From CAZFYZ01 sp964523735 (GTDB taxonomy: Bacteria > Armatimonadota > UBA5829): DNA of 53,411 bases. The position numbers were made by a program, and so were the translations under genes. Location of the stretch: contig CAZFYZ010000010.1 in NCBI GenBank assembly GCA_964523735.1, positions 1 through 53,411 on the forward strand. Reading direction: 5' to 3'. Shown here piece by piece: positions 41,611 through 51,221 of the stretch; the stretch's first letter is position 1, and each line of letters opens with the position of its first letter. The notes under the pieces were generated by a model. The model was not told where the DNA came from. It made no database searches and was given only the letters and a program-made list of their open reading frames with translations.

Positions 41611-44600
41611 TTGAAGACAGCGCTCATCCTGATCTTGCTCGCCGCCACGGCCACTGCCGCCGCAGCGCTCAGCATCTCAATCGCTGTTCCTGATTGCAAC
41701 GCTGTAATCGAACCAGACACCACCGGTGAACTCATCCGGGCCGACGGCTACGCAACTCTGGCTTCCCCAGGTGATCCTGCTCTGCCCTACAAAGAAATCA
41801 GTCTCCTTCTGCCGCCCAATGCTGATCCACACTCAGTGATCGTGGGCTTGCGGGACGCTGCGACCACCGAGATCGAGGGCCTGCACGAGTTAGCCCCCGC
41901 CCCGCCAATCGCGACCTCCGTTGACGGTGGAGAGACAGTGGACTGGGGCCCTGGCAAAGAGATTGCGAATGGCCGTAACGCCGCGGTCTATTCGCGCAAC
42001 GAGTTCTACCCGAGCTCGAACGTCCAAGTTGTCAGCGTGGGCAACATGCGGAAGTGGCGACTGGCACGTGTACGGTACTATCCCTACCGCTGCAACCCTG
42101 TTTCGCGCCAAGTGACTCTGACCACGGGCGGAGAGATCGAGCTAAGCTACGACCTGCGTTCCGTTACTATCGAGTCAGTGTCCGGCGCAGCGCGCGATCG
42201 TGTCTTCACGGATAAGGTTGCGGATATTGCCGCGAACTTTGAAGAGGCGCGGAGCTGGTATGACTCGACGGGCGGAGTGATGCTCCAGAGCGAGCCCGCT
42301 GCGGCTGGCGGCTACGCCATCCTAACGACCTCCGCGATCGCTTCCGCAAGCACAAAGCTGGCGGCGTTTGTGAACCACAAGACTTCGCGTGGTTTTGGGG
42401 TGACGGTGGTAACCGAGGCACAGTGGGGAGGCGGAACCGGAGACACCGCCGCCAACAGGATTCGAGCCTGGCTGAAGGCCAACTACGTCTCCAAAGGCCT
42501 CAAGTACGTGCTGCTCATCGGCAATCCCAGTCCCTCGACGGGCGACGTGCCCATGAAGATGCTCTGGCCCAGACTCGGGAGTTCCACCTACCGTGAGGCT
42601 CCGTCAGACCACTTCTACGCGGATCTTACCGGCAACTGGGACTTGAATGGCGATGGCTACTACGGCGATTCCAGCTACGATCTTGGCACGGGCGGCTGCG
42701 ATCTGTATCCGGAGGTGATCGTTGGCAGGATACCCTACTATTCAGTGCCATCCGACCTGGACTCGATCCTGCAGAAGATCATGGACTACGAATCCGGAGT
42801 TACAGGTGGAGACTGGGTCAAGCGTGCGCTCATGAGCGCTAAGCCATCTGACGGCAGCACGCCGGGCTATCACCTCTTTGAGGCCATCAAGTCCGATACC
42901 CTGAACCCCGCAGGCTTCGGGGCGATCAGGGTCTATGAGGAGACCTACGGCGTCAGTCCCGCGCCGGATTACACCCCGTGTTCGTATGCCAATGTTACCT
43001 CGGCTTGGAACCAGCACGCGGGGTTTCATTTCTGGTGGACGCACGGCAATGAGACTGTCGCGGCCGACATATTCAGCTCTGACCGAACCGCGCAGCTCAG
43101 TAATAGCTTCCCATCCTTCACTTTCCAGTGCTCGTGCCTGAACGCAACGCCCGAGAATTCCAACAACCTGGCCTATGCGCTGCTGAAGCGAGGCGCCATC
43201 GCGACCAATGCGGCAACCAGGGTCTCGTGGTATTACCCCGGCCAGACTATCTTCACAGACAGCGACTCGAACGCGGGCATGACCTACAAGTATGCCTACG
43301 AGCTGATCCGCAATAAGCGGCCTTGTGGTGATGCTCACTACGCCATGCAGTCGGAGCTGCCCCGCGATATCTGGATGAACCACTGCGTGTTCAACCTGTT
43401 CGGCGACCCATCGTTAGTCTACGCCTCTGGTCCGGCAATCATCCACCCAACTCTGCCAGACACTGATGTCACGAGTTCACCCTACCAGGTGGAAGCGCAG
43501 GTCACGACCAACGGCCCTCTCAAGACCGGCAGCCCCGTCGTGAAGTGGAACACCAATGGGGGGCCTACGTTCAACACGGCATCCATGTCGCTCGTCGGTG
43601 GACTGACTTACAGAGCGCAGATCCCGGCGCAGCCCTATGGCACGACAGTATACTACTACCTTCACGCGGAGGATACCGCGGGTCGCACTGGCGTAAGCCC
43701 GGCAGGCGCACCTGGTGTTCTGCACTCGTTCCGGGTGCGCGTCGACACGCAGCCGCCTGTCATCCAACACACTCCGCTGGCAAATACGGGCAACCTCGTG
43801 GGACCCTACATTGTGCAGGCGACTATCACCGACGACACGGCCATAGGCAGCGCGGTGCTCTACTATCACCGGAACTCCGCGGCAGATACAGCCGTTGCCA
43901 TGACTCCGGTGAGTGACAACACCTATCAGGGGCAGATTCCCGGTCCCTCTGCGGCCGGCGATGTCATTAGCTACTACATTGGGGCCACGGACGCATCGCT
44001 CAGTCGCAACACTGCTCGCAGCCCGTCGCTCTCCGGATACTACAGCTTCGCAATCCCGCCTAAGCGCCGCGTGGCGGTCTACAATAGCTCATCCACTCCC
44101 CTGTACTTCAGCGGCACCAACAGCAACTGCTATCAATCTGTTGCCAATATCCTGAGCTCCGATCCATCGCAGAGGTTCGATGTTTCAGTCGTGACCAGCC
44201 TCACGGCAACCGATCTTGCCGGCAAAGACGCGCTGATACTGCCTGATAACGGCGTTTTGTCCGCGGACACTCAGAGCGTCATCAACTGGTTCGGTGTGGG
44301 CAAGACGATCGTCACTCTGGAAAGCTCGACCAGCTACGCAGCCTGCTCTGGGTTCATGTGGCCGGCGGCCGCAGGCACCTCCGGGTATGGCAATTGCTGG
44401 GACACCAACGCCTCCGTGAACGATCAGCAGATAATGCTGGCGGATCCGATCACGGCCGGTTACAGCGTTGGAGACGTGATAGAGTCTCGCGGCTATACTG
44501 CCTCATTCATTGCGAGTGCCCTCCCGTCCGACGCACGGATTCTCTCCCGGAGCAAGAACAACCCGGCGCGCGTGTATGCCGCGTATCGGGATGTCCCGGG

Positions 44601-45636
44601 AAAGGGGAGAATCGTCGCACTGGGGCCGTATGTGCAGGTTCTGCCCACTCAGTATTCGATGATCCGGGAGGCGCTGGCTGTCTCACCCACAGACAAGACC
44701 GTCACCGTCACTGCTCCCGCTCCAGGCGTCTTATTCGAGACCGGCCAGACGGCCACGATCTCGTACATGACCTCGGGCGTCTGGTCACCAGTCGAGAAGG
44801 TCAAGCTGGAGTACAACACGGGACTTGACAGCACCTGGCTTCCGATCCCGGGGGCCGGCTCTCTAGGCTCAGGCAATGTGTCGTTCAACTGGTTGACGGC
44901 GGGTCTTCCCTCGAGCGATGGCTACAGAGTGAGAGCTAGCCAGGTCGCTGGAGGCGCAAGCGATAGGTCCGATGCCCCATTCACTATTGTGGGCGTGGTT
45001 ACAATCGCCCAGGCCAAGGCTCTGCCGGATGCGAGTCTTGTGAAACTCAAGAACAAGCCTGTCCTGTCGGCGGTCTCCGGACAGAGCTACATTGGCGAAT
45101 ACACCAGGCTTACGGGGATCAAGGTGCGCAATGCAACGGGCCTTGTTGTCGGGGCTCTGGCGACCGTTGTGGGGAAGATGTCCACCGAGAACGGCGAGCG
45201 GGCTGTCGACGCGATCTCCAACCTGACCGCGGGGGGGGCATCGGCCCAGGTGGGCCCGTTGTTCATGCGAATGTGCGCACTGGGCGGCGGATCGATCGCT
45301 GGCCAGGAAGGAGTGGTCGAGTACCGGCGGATCAGAAACGACGATGCATGGTCCACGGTCTTGGTCCCCGCGACCGGTATCAACACCATCGGTGTGCTGG
45401 CGCGGGTCGCTGGCAAGGTGACGGCCATAGGCTCGGACTACTTGTACGTGGATGATGGCACAGGCTGCGACGATGGCTCGGGCTTTGTCGGAGTGAGAAT
45501 TTTGTGCGGGACGATGGCGAAGCCCTCGGTGAACGCCCGCGTCGCGGTAACCGGGGTCAGCTCCACATATTTCGAGCGGGGCTGCCTTTGGAGGGCAATC
45601 GTACTGCCGACACAGTCTTCTTGGCAGTTGCAGTAG
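41611..45636 (+). CDS. giant secreted gingipain-type (C25) cysteine peptidase
   Basis: The protein has 1341 residues. It has a signal peptide (MKTALILILLAATATAAAALS), an N-terminal propeptide and a C25 catalytic domain that begins near YAILTTSAIASASTKLAAFVNHKT. The catalytic dyad is His478 in WWTHGN and Cys509 in QCSCLNA, spaced as in gingipains. YVLLIGNPS and GDGYYGDSSYD, YPEVIVGRIPYYS give the usual metal-binding caspase-like core. About 700 residues of Ig-like beta domains follow (two repeats near 610-800), then a ThuA/gasdermin-like alpha-beta part, and an OB-like C-terminus. No PEP-CTERM or other sorting tail. The start is TTG, with GGAGG 11 bp upstream. An extracellular protein-degrading role fits the nearby C1 peptidase. 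Confidence 0.9.
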   Translation: MKTALILILLAATATAAAALSISIAVPDCNAVIEPDTTGELIRADGYATLASPGDPALPYKEISLLLPPNADPHSVIVGLRDAATTEIEGLHELAPAPPIATSVDGGETVDWGPGKEIANGRNAAVYSRNEFYPSSNVQVVSVGNMRKWRLARVRYYPYRCNPVSRQVTLTTGGEIELSYDLRSVTIESVSGAARDRVFTDKVADIAANFEEARSWYDSTGGVMLQSEPAAAGGYAILTTSAIASASTKLAAFVNHKTSRGFGVTVVTEAQWGGGTGDTAANRIRAWLKANYVSKGLKYVLLIGNPSPSTGDVPMKMLWPRLGSSTYREAPSDHFYADLTGNWDLNGDGYYGDSSYDLGTGGCDLYPEVIVGRIPYYSVPSDLDSILQKIMDYESGVTGGDWVKRALMSAKPSDGSTPGYHLFEAIKSDTLNPAGFGAIRVYEETYGVSPAPDYTPCSYANVTSAWNQHAGFHFWWTHGNETVAADIFSSDRTAQLSNSFPSFTFQCSCLNATPENSNNLAYALLKRGAIATNAATRVSWYYPGQTIFTDSDSNAGMTYKYAYELIRNKRPCGDAHYAMQSELPRDIWMNHCVFNLFGDPSLVYASGPAIIHPTLPDTDVTSSPYQVEAQVTTNGPLKTGSPVVKWNTNGGPTFNTASMSLVGGLTYRAQIPAQPYGTTVYYYLHAEDTAGRTGVSPAGAPGVLHSFRVRVDTQPPVIQHTPLANTGNLVGPYIVQATITDDTAIGSAVLYYHRNSAADTAVAMTPVSDNTYQGQIPGPSAAGDVISYYIGATDASLSRNTARSPSLSGYYSFAIPPKRRVAVYNSSSTPLYFSGTNSNCYQSVANILSSDPSQRFDVSVVTSLTATDLAGKDALILPDNGVLSADTQSVINWFGVGKTIVTLESSTSYAACSGFMWPAAAGTSGYGNCWDTNASVNDQQIMLADPITAGYSVGDVIESRGYTASFIASALPSDARILSRSKNNPARVYAAYRDVPGKGRIVALGPYVQVLPTQYSMIREALAVSPTDKTVTVTAPAPGVLFETGQTATISYMTSGVWSPVEKVKLEYNTGLDSTWLPIPGAGSLGSGNVSFNWLTAGLPSSDGYRVRASQVAGGASDRSDAPFTIVGVVTIAQAKALPDASLVKLKNKPVLSAVSGQSYIGEYTRLTGIKVRNATGLVVGALATVVGKMSTENGERAVDAISNLTAGGASAQVGPLFMRMCALGGGSIAGQEGVVEYRRIRNDDAWSTVLVPATGINTIGVLARVAGKVTAIGSDYLYVDDGTGCDDGSGFVGVRILCGTMAKPSVNARVAVTGVSSTYFERGCLWRAIVLPTQSSWQLQ

Positions 45637-45753
45637 GAGAGCGCAGGGGCGTGGCATAGCACGCTGCATTGCTTGACTTCATGCTTGGGAGCCGTATAGG
45701 ATAGAGCATTCGAGTTCGTTTGCTATACGAGCTTGCAGGAGAGGCCCCAGGAC

Positions 45754-47502
45754 ATGGATGTGGAAAGCAACACCCAACGGTTTACACCCGCGAAGATAGT
45801 CCCTCTTTGGACGCTCGTCTTCTTCACCGGCTGGTTCATCATGCAGATCGAGCTGGTCGGCGCGCGTGCTCTGACGCCGTTCTTCGGCAACTCGATCTTC
45901 GTGTGGGGCAGTGTGCTAGCTATATTCATGCTGGCCCTGGCAATCGGCTATGGCGCCGGTGGACGGATGACTCGCAAATACGGCTCGCACTGGGTGCCTG
46001 CGCTTCTGCTGGTTGGCGCGGCGGCTCTGGTCGCTCTCTCGGTTCTCAACCAGAACCAACACCGGTTCTGCGCCTATCTCGCGGGCGTGGGAATGGATGT
46101 TCGCTGGGGGGCGCTGCTGGCATCGATGATCTTCTATGCTCCGCCGATGGTGCTGGCGGGGATGATTGCGCCGTATGCCGTTCACCTGGCTACCGGCAAA
46201 CGCTCGGAGGTCGGCAGCCGTGCCGGGACTCTGTATGCTGTCTCCACTGTCGGGAGCTTCCTTGGGAGCCTCGCAACCTCGTTCATCCTGATCCCGGGCT
46301 ACTCACTCAATGGAGTGGAGTTGGGCGGGGCCGCTATGGTGGCAGCGGCGGCCATTGTCTCCGCGGTCGCGCTTTCGGTTGCGGACCGGCCCGCTGTTGT
46401 CCTGAGTGTGCTGTTCTCGGTCGTCGCGATCCTGGCGATGACCTATTCCCCCAGGCACTTTGTCTCGTCGACGCAGGAAGTCTTCAGCCGCACGATGGTC
46501 GGAGCGAAGCTCAGCGATGCCGAGCCCTCAACGCTTGCCAGACGCCTGGCCGACGGGCAGAAAGAGGCCGACGCCGAGCTGAAGAAGTATGCAGGGCAGG
46601 AGATCGAAGAGCCCATACTCAACCTCGAGACTGCCTACCATCGGGTNNNNNNNNNNCACGCCGCGCTGCGCCACCGGCTCGGCGGCCATGTCACCCAGAA
46701 GGGCAGCCTGCGGCTGTTGGTGTTCGGGGAGTCGCAGTACCGTGTGGCGCAGACCAGCTTGGACCTCCGGGACATTACCTACAGCTCTACCGAGTATACC
46801 GGCATGCTGATGGCGCCGATACTCTACAAGCACGACATCAAGCGCGTGCTGATCATCGGCCTCGGCGGAGGAGATGTCGCGCGGCGGATCGAGACCTGTT
46901 ATCCCGAAGCGGAGATGGACGTGGTCGAGATCGACCCGGCTGTAGTCAAGATCGCGCAGGACTACTTCTTCTGGAAGCCAAGCAAAAACGTGACGGTCTA
47001 CACAATGGACGGCCGCTCGCTGGTTGGCATGAAGATCGCGACGGGGCAAGCCGACTACGACTGGATCGTGCTAGACGCCTTTGACAACGATTCGATACCC
47101 TTCCACATGACCACGGTGGAGTTCTACGCGCTTCTGCGGCAGGCTCTGAGCAAGGACGGCCTGCTCGCGATGAACACGTGGATCCACCTCGACCTCTACG
47201 GTTATCAAGCTCGCACCGTGCAGGCAGCGTTCTCAGATGGCGAGAACAAGCCGGGGTTTGTGGATGCCTACTTCGCCCACCGCGCCTGCAACATGGTTCT
47301 GGTTGCTCAGAATAACGCCAAAGGCCCCATGACCTCGGATCGTGCGTTGGCAGGTCGCAAGAGAGCGCGCCTGCCTGAGGGGGCGCTTGCAGACCTGAGC
47401 TACTGCACGTCCTGTTTGCTCTCCAAGCCCAACTGGGACCCCAAGGGCAGCATCCTCACCGATTCCTGGGCGCCAGTCGAGCGGCTGATCTGTGTGAAGT
47501 AG
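45754..47502 (+). CDS. membrane-fused spermidine synthase-like protein (contains 10-N gap)
   Basis: The protein has 582 residues including the gap. Residues 1-235 form about seven to eight helices of the transporter-like domain (ELVGARALTPFFGNSIFVWGSVLAIFMLALAIGYGAGGRM). The rest is an aminopropyltransferase fold: the start LETAYHRV, then RVLIIGLGGGDVARRIETCYPEAEMDVVEIDPAVVKIA, and DYDWIVLDAFDNDSIPFHMTT. The conserved GGGD is present, but the GGGEG variant and the catalytic Asp of true spermidine synthases need checking. Function of this fused family is unsettled. ATG 45754 has AGGAGAGG 9 bp upstream; a TTG at 45733 is less likely. It lies between two secreted peptidase genes. Confidence 0.88.
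   Translation: MDVESNTQRFTPAKIVPLWTLVFFTGWFIMQIELVGARALTPFFGNSIFVWGSVLAIFMLALAIGYGAGGRMTRKYGSHWVPALLLVGAAALVALSVLNQNQHRFCAYLAGVGMDVRWGALLASMIFYAPPMVLAGMIAPYAVHLATGKRSEVGSRAGTLYAVSTVGSFLGSLATSFILIPGYSLNGVELGGAAMVAAAAIVSAVALSVADRPAVVLSVLFSVVAILAMTYSPRHFVSSTQEVFSRTMVGAKLSDAEPSTLARRLADGQKEADAELKKYAGQEIEEPILNLETAYHRXXXXHAALRHRLGGHVTQKGSLRLLVFGESQYRVAQTSLDLRDITYSSTEYTGMLMAPILYKHDIKRVLIIGLGGGDVARRIETCYPEAEMDVVEIDPAVVKIAQDYFFWKPSKNVTVYTMDGRSLVGMKIATGQADYDWIVLDAFDNDSIPFHMTTVEFYALLRQALSKDGLLAMNTWIHLDLYGYQARTVQAAFSDGENKPGFVDAYFAHRACNMVLVAQNNAKGPMTSDRALAGRKRARLPEGALADLSYCTSCLLSKPNWDPKGSILTDSWAPVERLICVK
46647..46656. other. assembly gap (10 N)
   Basis: Placeholder run inside the spermidine synthase-like gene. 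Both sides read in one frame with the placeholder, though true length is unknown; some residues after it (HAALRHRLGGH) do not look family-like. Confidence 0.99.
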
Positions 47503-47508
47503 TCGGCC

Positions 47509-47611
47509 GGTTGTTCCGAGATTTTGGTGTCGCAGCTTGTCTGATCGGGTGCTCGCAGTGAGCACATCGCCCAGCCCCTGCATCGTGCAAGACGGAAATC
47601 TCGAAACAACC
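47509..47611. repeat. 103-bp element with 16-bp inverted ends between convergent genes
   Basis: GGTTGTTCCGAGATTT at the left and AAATCTCGAAACAACC at the right pair at 15 of 16 positions. It fills nearly the whole gap. It may also serve as a two-way terminator, or be a small MITE. Confidence 0.65.
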
Positions 47612-47615
47612 GCAC

Positions 47616-50600
47616 TCACCTCACATTCACGCTCGCCCCTGTTGACAGGTAGTTCCCCTTGTAGCGGTACTTTGCGGCTATCGTTGCCGTGCCTGGCGAG
47701 AGCGGCGTGACCAGCCCTTTCCAGTCAACCGTCGCAACTAATGGCGCACTCGAGGTCCACTCGGCGACCTGAGTAACGTCGATGTAACGGCTTGTGGCCC
47801 GCGCCTGGCAGGCTAACTGGTAGGGTTCTCGGTTGTAGAACGTGTAGCCGGTCGGTGTCATGTAGAGGAACCATACCGTCTGGTAGGCCACGGTGACATT
47901 GCACGCGGCTGACCTCGTGTTACCCCCATAGGTATAGGCGCAGCTCACGCTTGCGGTGCCCGCGGTCTTTGGTGTCATAATGCCCGCTCCGTCAACCGTG
48001 CAGACTGTGGGTTTCGACGAGGCCCAGGTGCCGAGCTGAGTGATGTCCAGGACTGTCCCGTCTGTGAATGCCGCCAGTGCGTGAAGCTGGCGAGGGTCAA
48101 TGCTTGGGCAGATGGTGCTGCTCGGGTAGACGGTGACCGAGGCGAGGGTTCTGCCTTCCACCGTCAGACTGACTGGTCTGGTGGTGCTGCCGACGCCGTT
48201 TGTGGTGTTGGTGAAGCTGATGGTATCCGTATACGCGCCGCCGGCAAGGGAAGGGGCGGTGGAGTTGATGGAAGCTGTTACAGTGATCGATCCACCCGGA
48301 TTCAGCGCGCCCGATGTTCCGGAGAGGCTGACCCATCCGGCCGACGGGTTGTGGCCTGCTGTCCAACCGATAGGCGCGCTGCCGGTGTTCGTGAGGGTGT
48401 AATGCTTGGAGGGCGGCGAGAAGGGCCCTCCATAGCTGCCGGTGGAATTCAGCCCGTCATCCGGTGTCACGGCCAGAGCCCCCGCCCTCACCGTCAGCTC
48501 GACCTCCCTGGTGGTGTTGCCGATGCCGGAGGTGGTGTTGGTAAACGAGATGATGTCATCATACCTCCCGCCGGAGAGCGAGTTTGCCGCGGAGTTGATG
48601 GACACATCAACCGTCGCCGATGCTCCCACCGCGAGATCCCCTGATGATGGGGAGATCGTCACCCAGTCCACGACCGGGTTGTCCGCGGCTATCCAGGAGA
48701 GCGGCGTCGAGCCCGCATTGGTAAGCGTGTATTGCTTGGAAGATGGAGTAAACGGCCCGCCCTGGTTGCCTGAGGACACGAGACTACCGGCGGAAACTTC
48801 CAGCCCTGATCCGAAGACATTCAGCACCGCGTTTCGAGTGGTGTTACCCTGCCCATTAGTAAGGTTGGTGAAGTAGATGGTGTCCTCGTAGATGCCAGCC
48901 CCCAACCCGGTTGCCAGGCAGTTGACCCGTGCAGCGATCGGAATGGAAGAATGTGCCTGCAGGGTGTATGAACAGGTGAGCCAGTTGTCGCCGATGTCGT
49001 GGGTGACACTGAAATCGATAGGCGTGTCGGCGAGGTTGGATACCGTGTAGAGGAGCTTGTCCGGGCTAAATGGCCCGCCGACCGGTCCGGAGGAGCTGAA
49101 ATCGGTATCGGGATCGACGACCATCGAGATTGGCTGAGCCTGGGAGACTGATAGCTGCACCTCGCGCTTGGTGTCGCCGACTCCGTTCGTCGTATTGCTG
49201 AACGTGACCGTATCGGTGTATGTTCCCGCAGAGAGAGCATTGGCCGCGGCGTTGAGCGAGACTGTCACAACCGCCGAATGGCCCGCGTTGAGCGATCCGG
49301 ACGCTGGGGAGACGGTGACCCAACTCGCGCTCGGCGTGTGGGTCGCGGTCCAGTCGACCGGCGCTGTTCCTGGGTTGGTGATGGTGTACTGCATGGATGT
49401 TGGGCTGAATGGCCCACCAGAGAACCCACTGGCGGTCAGGTCCGTGACGGGTGTCACGGCGATCCCGCCAGCCTGGCTGGCGAAAGCCTTGACGCAGACA
49501 TTGGCGTTCGGGTAGTAGGCGATGATGTCCGCCCAGTTCGTGCCGTTGCTGCTGATGTAGCTCTGGCCGCTTCCCGACTTGGCGTCGCTCGAGTAGCCCG
49601 GAATAGGGTACTCGTACGCTATCGGGTAGCTGTATCCAGGGGTGTTCAGTCTGACGACCACCGAGAATCGCTGCCCCGCAGTCAGAGACACTGGCGAGTC
49701 GAGGTTGACCGTATGATAGCCGGGCATGTTGATAGTCCCAGTCTTGGAGGCGGCTGCCCCTGCCGCATTGACTGGCCCGGCCGTCGGGCTGAGATGAATG
49801 TAGACAGTATAGCTTGTCCCTGGCGAGAGGGCGTAGAAGCTTACGGCGACCAGGCTCTCATCCGCTGTCGCCTGAAAGATGTTCGCCGCCCATGCCGTCT
49901 CCGAGCCGTAACCCACCGCGCCGATCATGCCGTACGGATCATACTGATAGTTCCGCGTGAGCCTGGCGGTTGATTCGGCCGTGAACAGCGCCGCATCATC
50001 GGCGAAGACGGAGTCATAGTAGGACACATAGAAGTATCCGCCCTCGCCCCAGTAGTGCCCCCAACTGTTCTTAGCTATGAAGGCTCCGTTGCCAGGCGGG
50101 ACAAGGGCAAATCTTGTGCGGTCGTAGGTATCGTCCCAGCCCACCAGGGTCACGCCGTGGTTGGCCGTCGAGTAGCCGTTGTAGTAGTACGAATGCGTGC
50201 TCGGGTTGTAGTAGCCATCGCCGTAATAGAGGGAGGCATACAGAGCGCCATGGTCGTAGATTGCGCTCTTGATGTTGCTGTTGTCCAGCGGGCCGCTTCG
50301 CAAGGGTAGAAACCAGACCTCCTGCACGTGCTTCTGTGTTGGTGGCCAGGCAGGAGAGTAGCACGAGAGTGAATAGGGGTCGTCATCCTCGTTGACGGGT
50401 CCGCTCCAGCGGGCCAGGTAGGCCGTTGCCATGAAGTGGTCTCCGCCATCACAGCAGGGGTAGTCATAGCCGCTCCTGTTCTTCATGTTGTTCTCGGAGA
50501 AGTTCCAGGTCTCGCCCGGCATCAGGAATGACTCCAGTGATCCGTAGGCGGAGAATGCCCAGCAGCTTCCGCAGCTTCCCTGATCGCGGGGAGCGGTCAC

Positions 50601-50897
50601 CCGCGCATAGGCCCGCAAATCGTAGGCCGGAGGGTAGGCAACCGCGGCAGGTGCGACCGGGCGGCCTTTTGAATGACTGAGCACTATCGGTGGCGGGATG
50701 AGGCCGAACCAATGATCCTCCGCGGCCTGCTGCGCGTCGGCTCTCTGGACAGTGCCGAGCATGTAATCGATGAAGTCGGGGTTCACAGGCGCGGCGGTGG
50801 GCGGTTCAGGGCCCTGAGCCAGGGCGGCGATGGTTGAGAGCGTTATCAAGGCGGCCAGTGCCGTACGGCGAACGGTCGTTGTGAGACCTCTTGTCAT
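47616..50897 (-). CDS. giant secreted papain-family (C1) cysteine peptidase with repeated beta domains
   Basis: The protein has 1093 residues. Signal peptide near residues 1-28, then a short propeptide. Papain domain from about 88: catalytic Cys112 in QGSCGSCWAF, His in NHGVTLVGW and Asn in AKNSWG. A lectin-like domain follows (NIFQATADESLVAVSFYALSPG). Then there are four tandem repeats of about 100 residues, each opening with GGPFSP or GGPFTP and closing NTTNGVG.. or the like. Two BIG2-like Ig domains end the protein (VTVYPSSTICPSI). No sorting tail is visible. ATG 50897 is chosen for GGGAGGAAACG upstream and the signal peptide. Extracellular proteolysis with adhesive repeats is the likely role. 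Confidence 0.92.
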   Translation of the reverse strand: MTRGLTTTVRRTALAALITLSTIAALAQGPEPPTAAPVNPDFIDYMLGTVQRADAQQAAEDHWFGLIPPPIVLSHSKGRPVAPAAVAYPPAYDLRAYARVTAPRDQGSCGSCWAFSAYGSLESFLMPGETWNFSENNMKNRSGYDYPCCDGGDHFMATAYLARWSGPVNEDDDPYSLSCYSPAWPPTQKHVQEVWFLPLRSGPLDNSNIKSAIYDHGALYASLYYGDGYYNPSTHSYYYNGYSTANHGVTLVGWDDTYDRTRFALVPPGNGAFIAKNSWGHYWGEGGYFYVSYYDSVFADDAALFTAESTARLTRNYQYDPYGMIGAVGYGSETAWAANIFQATADESLVAVSFYALSPGTSYTVYIHLSPTAGPVNAAGAAASKTGTINMPGYHTVNLDSPVSLTAGQRFSVVVRLNTPGYSYPIAYEYPIPGYSSDAKSGSGQSYISSNGTNWADIIAYYPNANVCVKAFASQAGGIAVTPVTDLTASGFSGGPFSPTSMQYTITNPGTAPVDWTATHTPSASWVTVSPASGSLNAGHSAVVTVSLNAAANALSAGTYTDTVTFSNTTNGVGDTKREVQLSVSQAQPISMVVDPDTDFSSSGPVGGPFSPDKLLYTVSNLADTPIDFSVTHDIGDNWLTCSYTLQAHSSIPIAARVNCLATGLGAGIYEDTIYFTNLTNGQGNTTRNAVLNVFGSGLEVSAGSLVSSGNQGGPFTPSSKQYTLTNAGSTPLSWIAADNPVVDWVTISPSSGDLAVGASATVDVSINSAANSLSGGRYDDIISFTNTTSGIGNTTREVELTVRAGALAVTPDDGLNSTGSYGGPFSPPSKHYTLTNTGSAPIGWTAGHNPSAGWVSLSGTSGALNPGGSITVTASINSTAPSLAGGAYTDTISFTNTTNGVGSTTRPVSLTVEGRTLASVTVYPSSTICPSIDPRQLHALAAFTDGTVLDITQLGTWASSKPTVCTVDGAGIMTPKTAGTASVSCAYTYGGNTRSAACNVTVAYQTVWFLYMTPTGYTFYNREPYQLACQARATSRYIDVTQVAEWTSSAPLVATVDWKGLVTPLSPGTATIAAKYRYKGNYLSTGASVNVR
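48150..49465 (-). repeat. four tandem in-gene repeats of about 320 bp
   Basis: They encode the four GGPFSP-type beta domains of the C1 peptidase. Units share NPG/NAG, WVT(I/V)SPSSG-like and NTT(N/S)G motifs. Identity is clear in protein but moderate in DNA, so the expansion is old. Confidence 0.75.
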
Positions 50898-51221
50898 CGT
50901 TTCCTCCCTAATGTGTCTGCTCAACAGCGGCTGTTGTCGCCGCTTCCTGCTATCTCGTCCGCACAGTTACCCCGGTCCCGCTGGACCTAGATCGTCCGGC
51001 AGGCAATGACAACCTGCAGAGCCCGCATGCAACCGTGTGTCTATACCGCAAACAGCCTTTGACAAATCTCTGACCCTGTCCGCTTTGGACTGCGAAGCTT
51101 CAGCTTCGCTTTGTCAATGCTTCGAGTGCAACCGCGATCCGGAAAAGCCGCGACGAATTGCCACAAGTCCATAGGGCCAGGTGCTATAATCTTGGGAGAG
51201 TAACAAAGGGGGAACGACCCA
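50898..51221. other. divergent intergenic region (324 bp)
   Basis: It contains a perfect palindrome CAACAGC-G-GCTGTTG (50922-50936) in the leader of the C1 peptidase gene, possibly an operator, and the promoter at 51182 for the deacetylase. I see nothing else in the middle. Confidence 0.45.
51182..51190 (+). promoter_or_regulatory. extended -10 promoter (TGC-TATAAT)
   Basis: GGTGCTATAATC, the same word as at 3286; no good -35 at normal spacing. The predicted start is near 51197. Confidence 0.6.

Noticed and set aside
48150..49465. Regular repeats as a CRISPR or DNA satellite
   Set aside because: Units of about 320 bp are in one reading frame and encode beta domains of the C1 peptidase.
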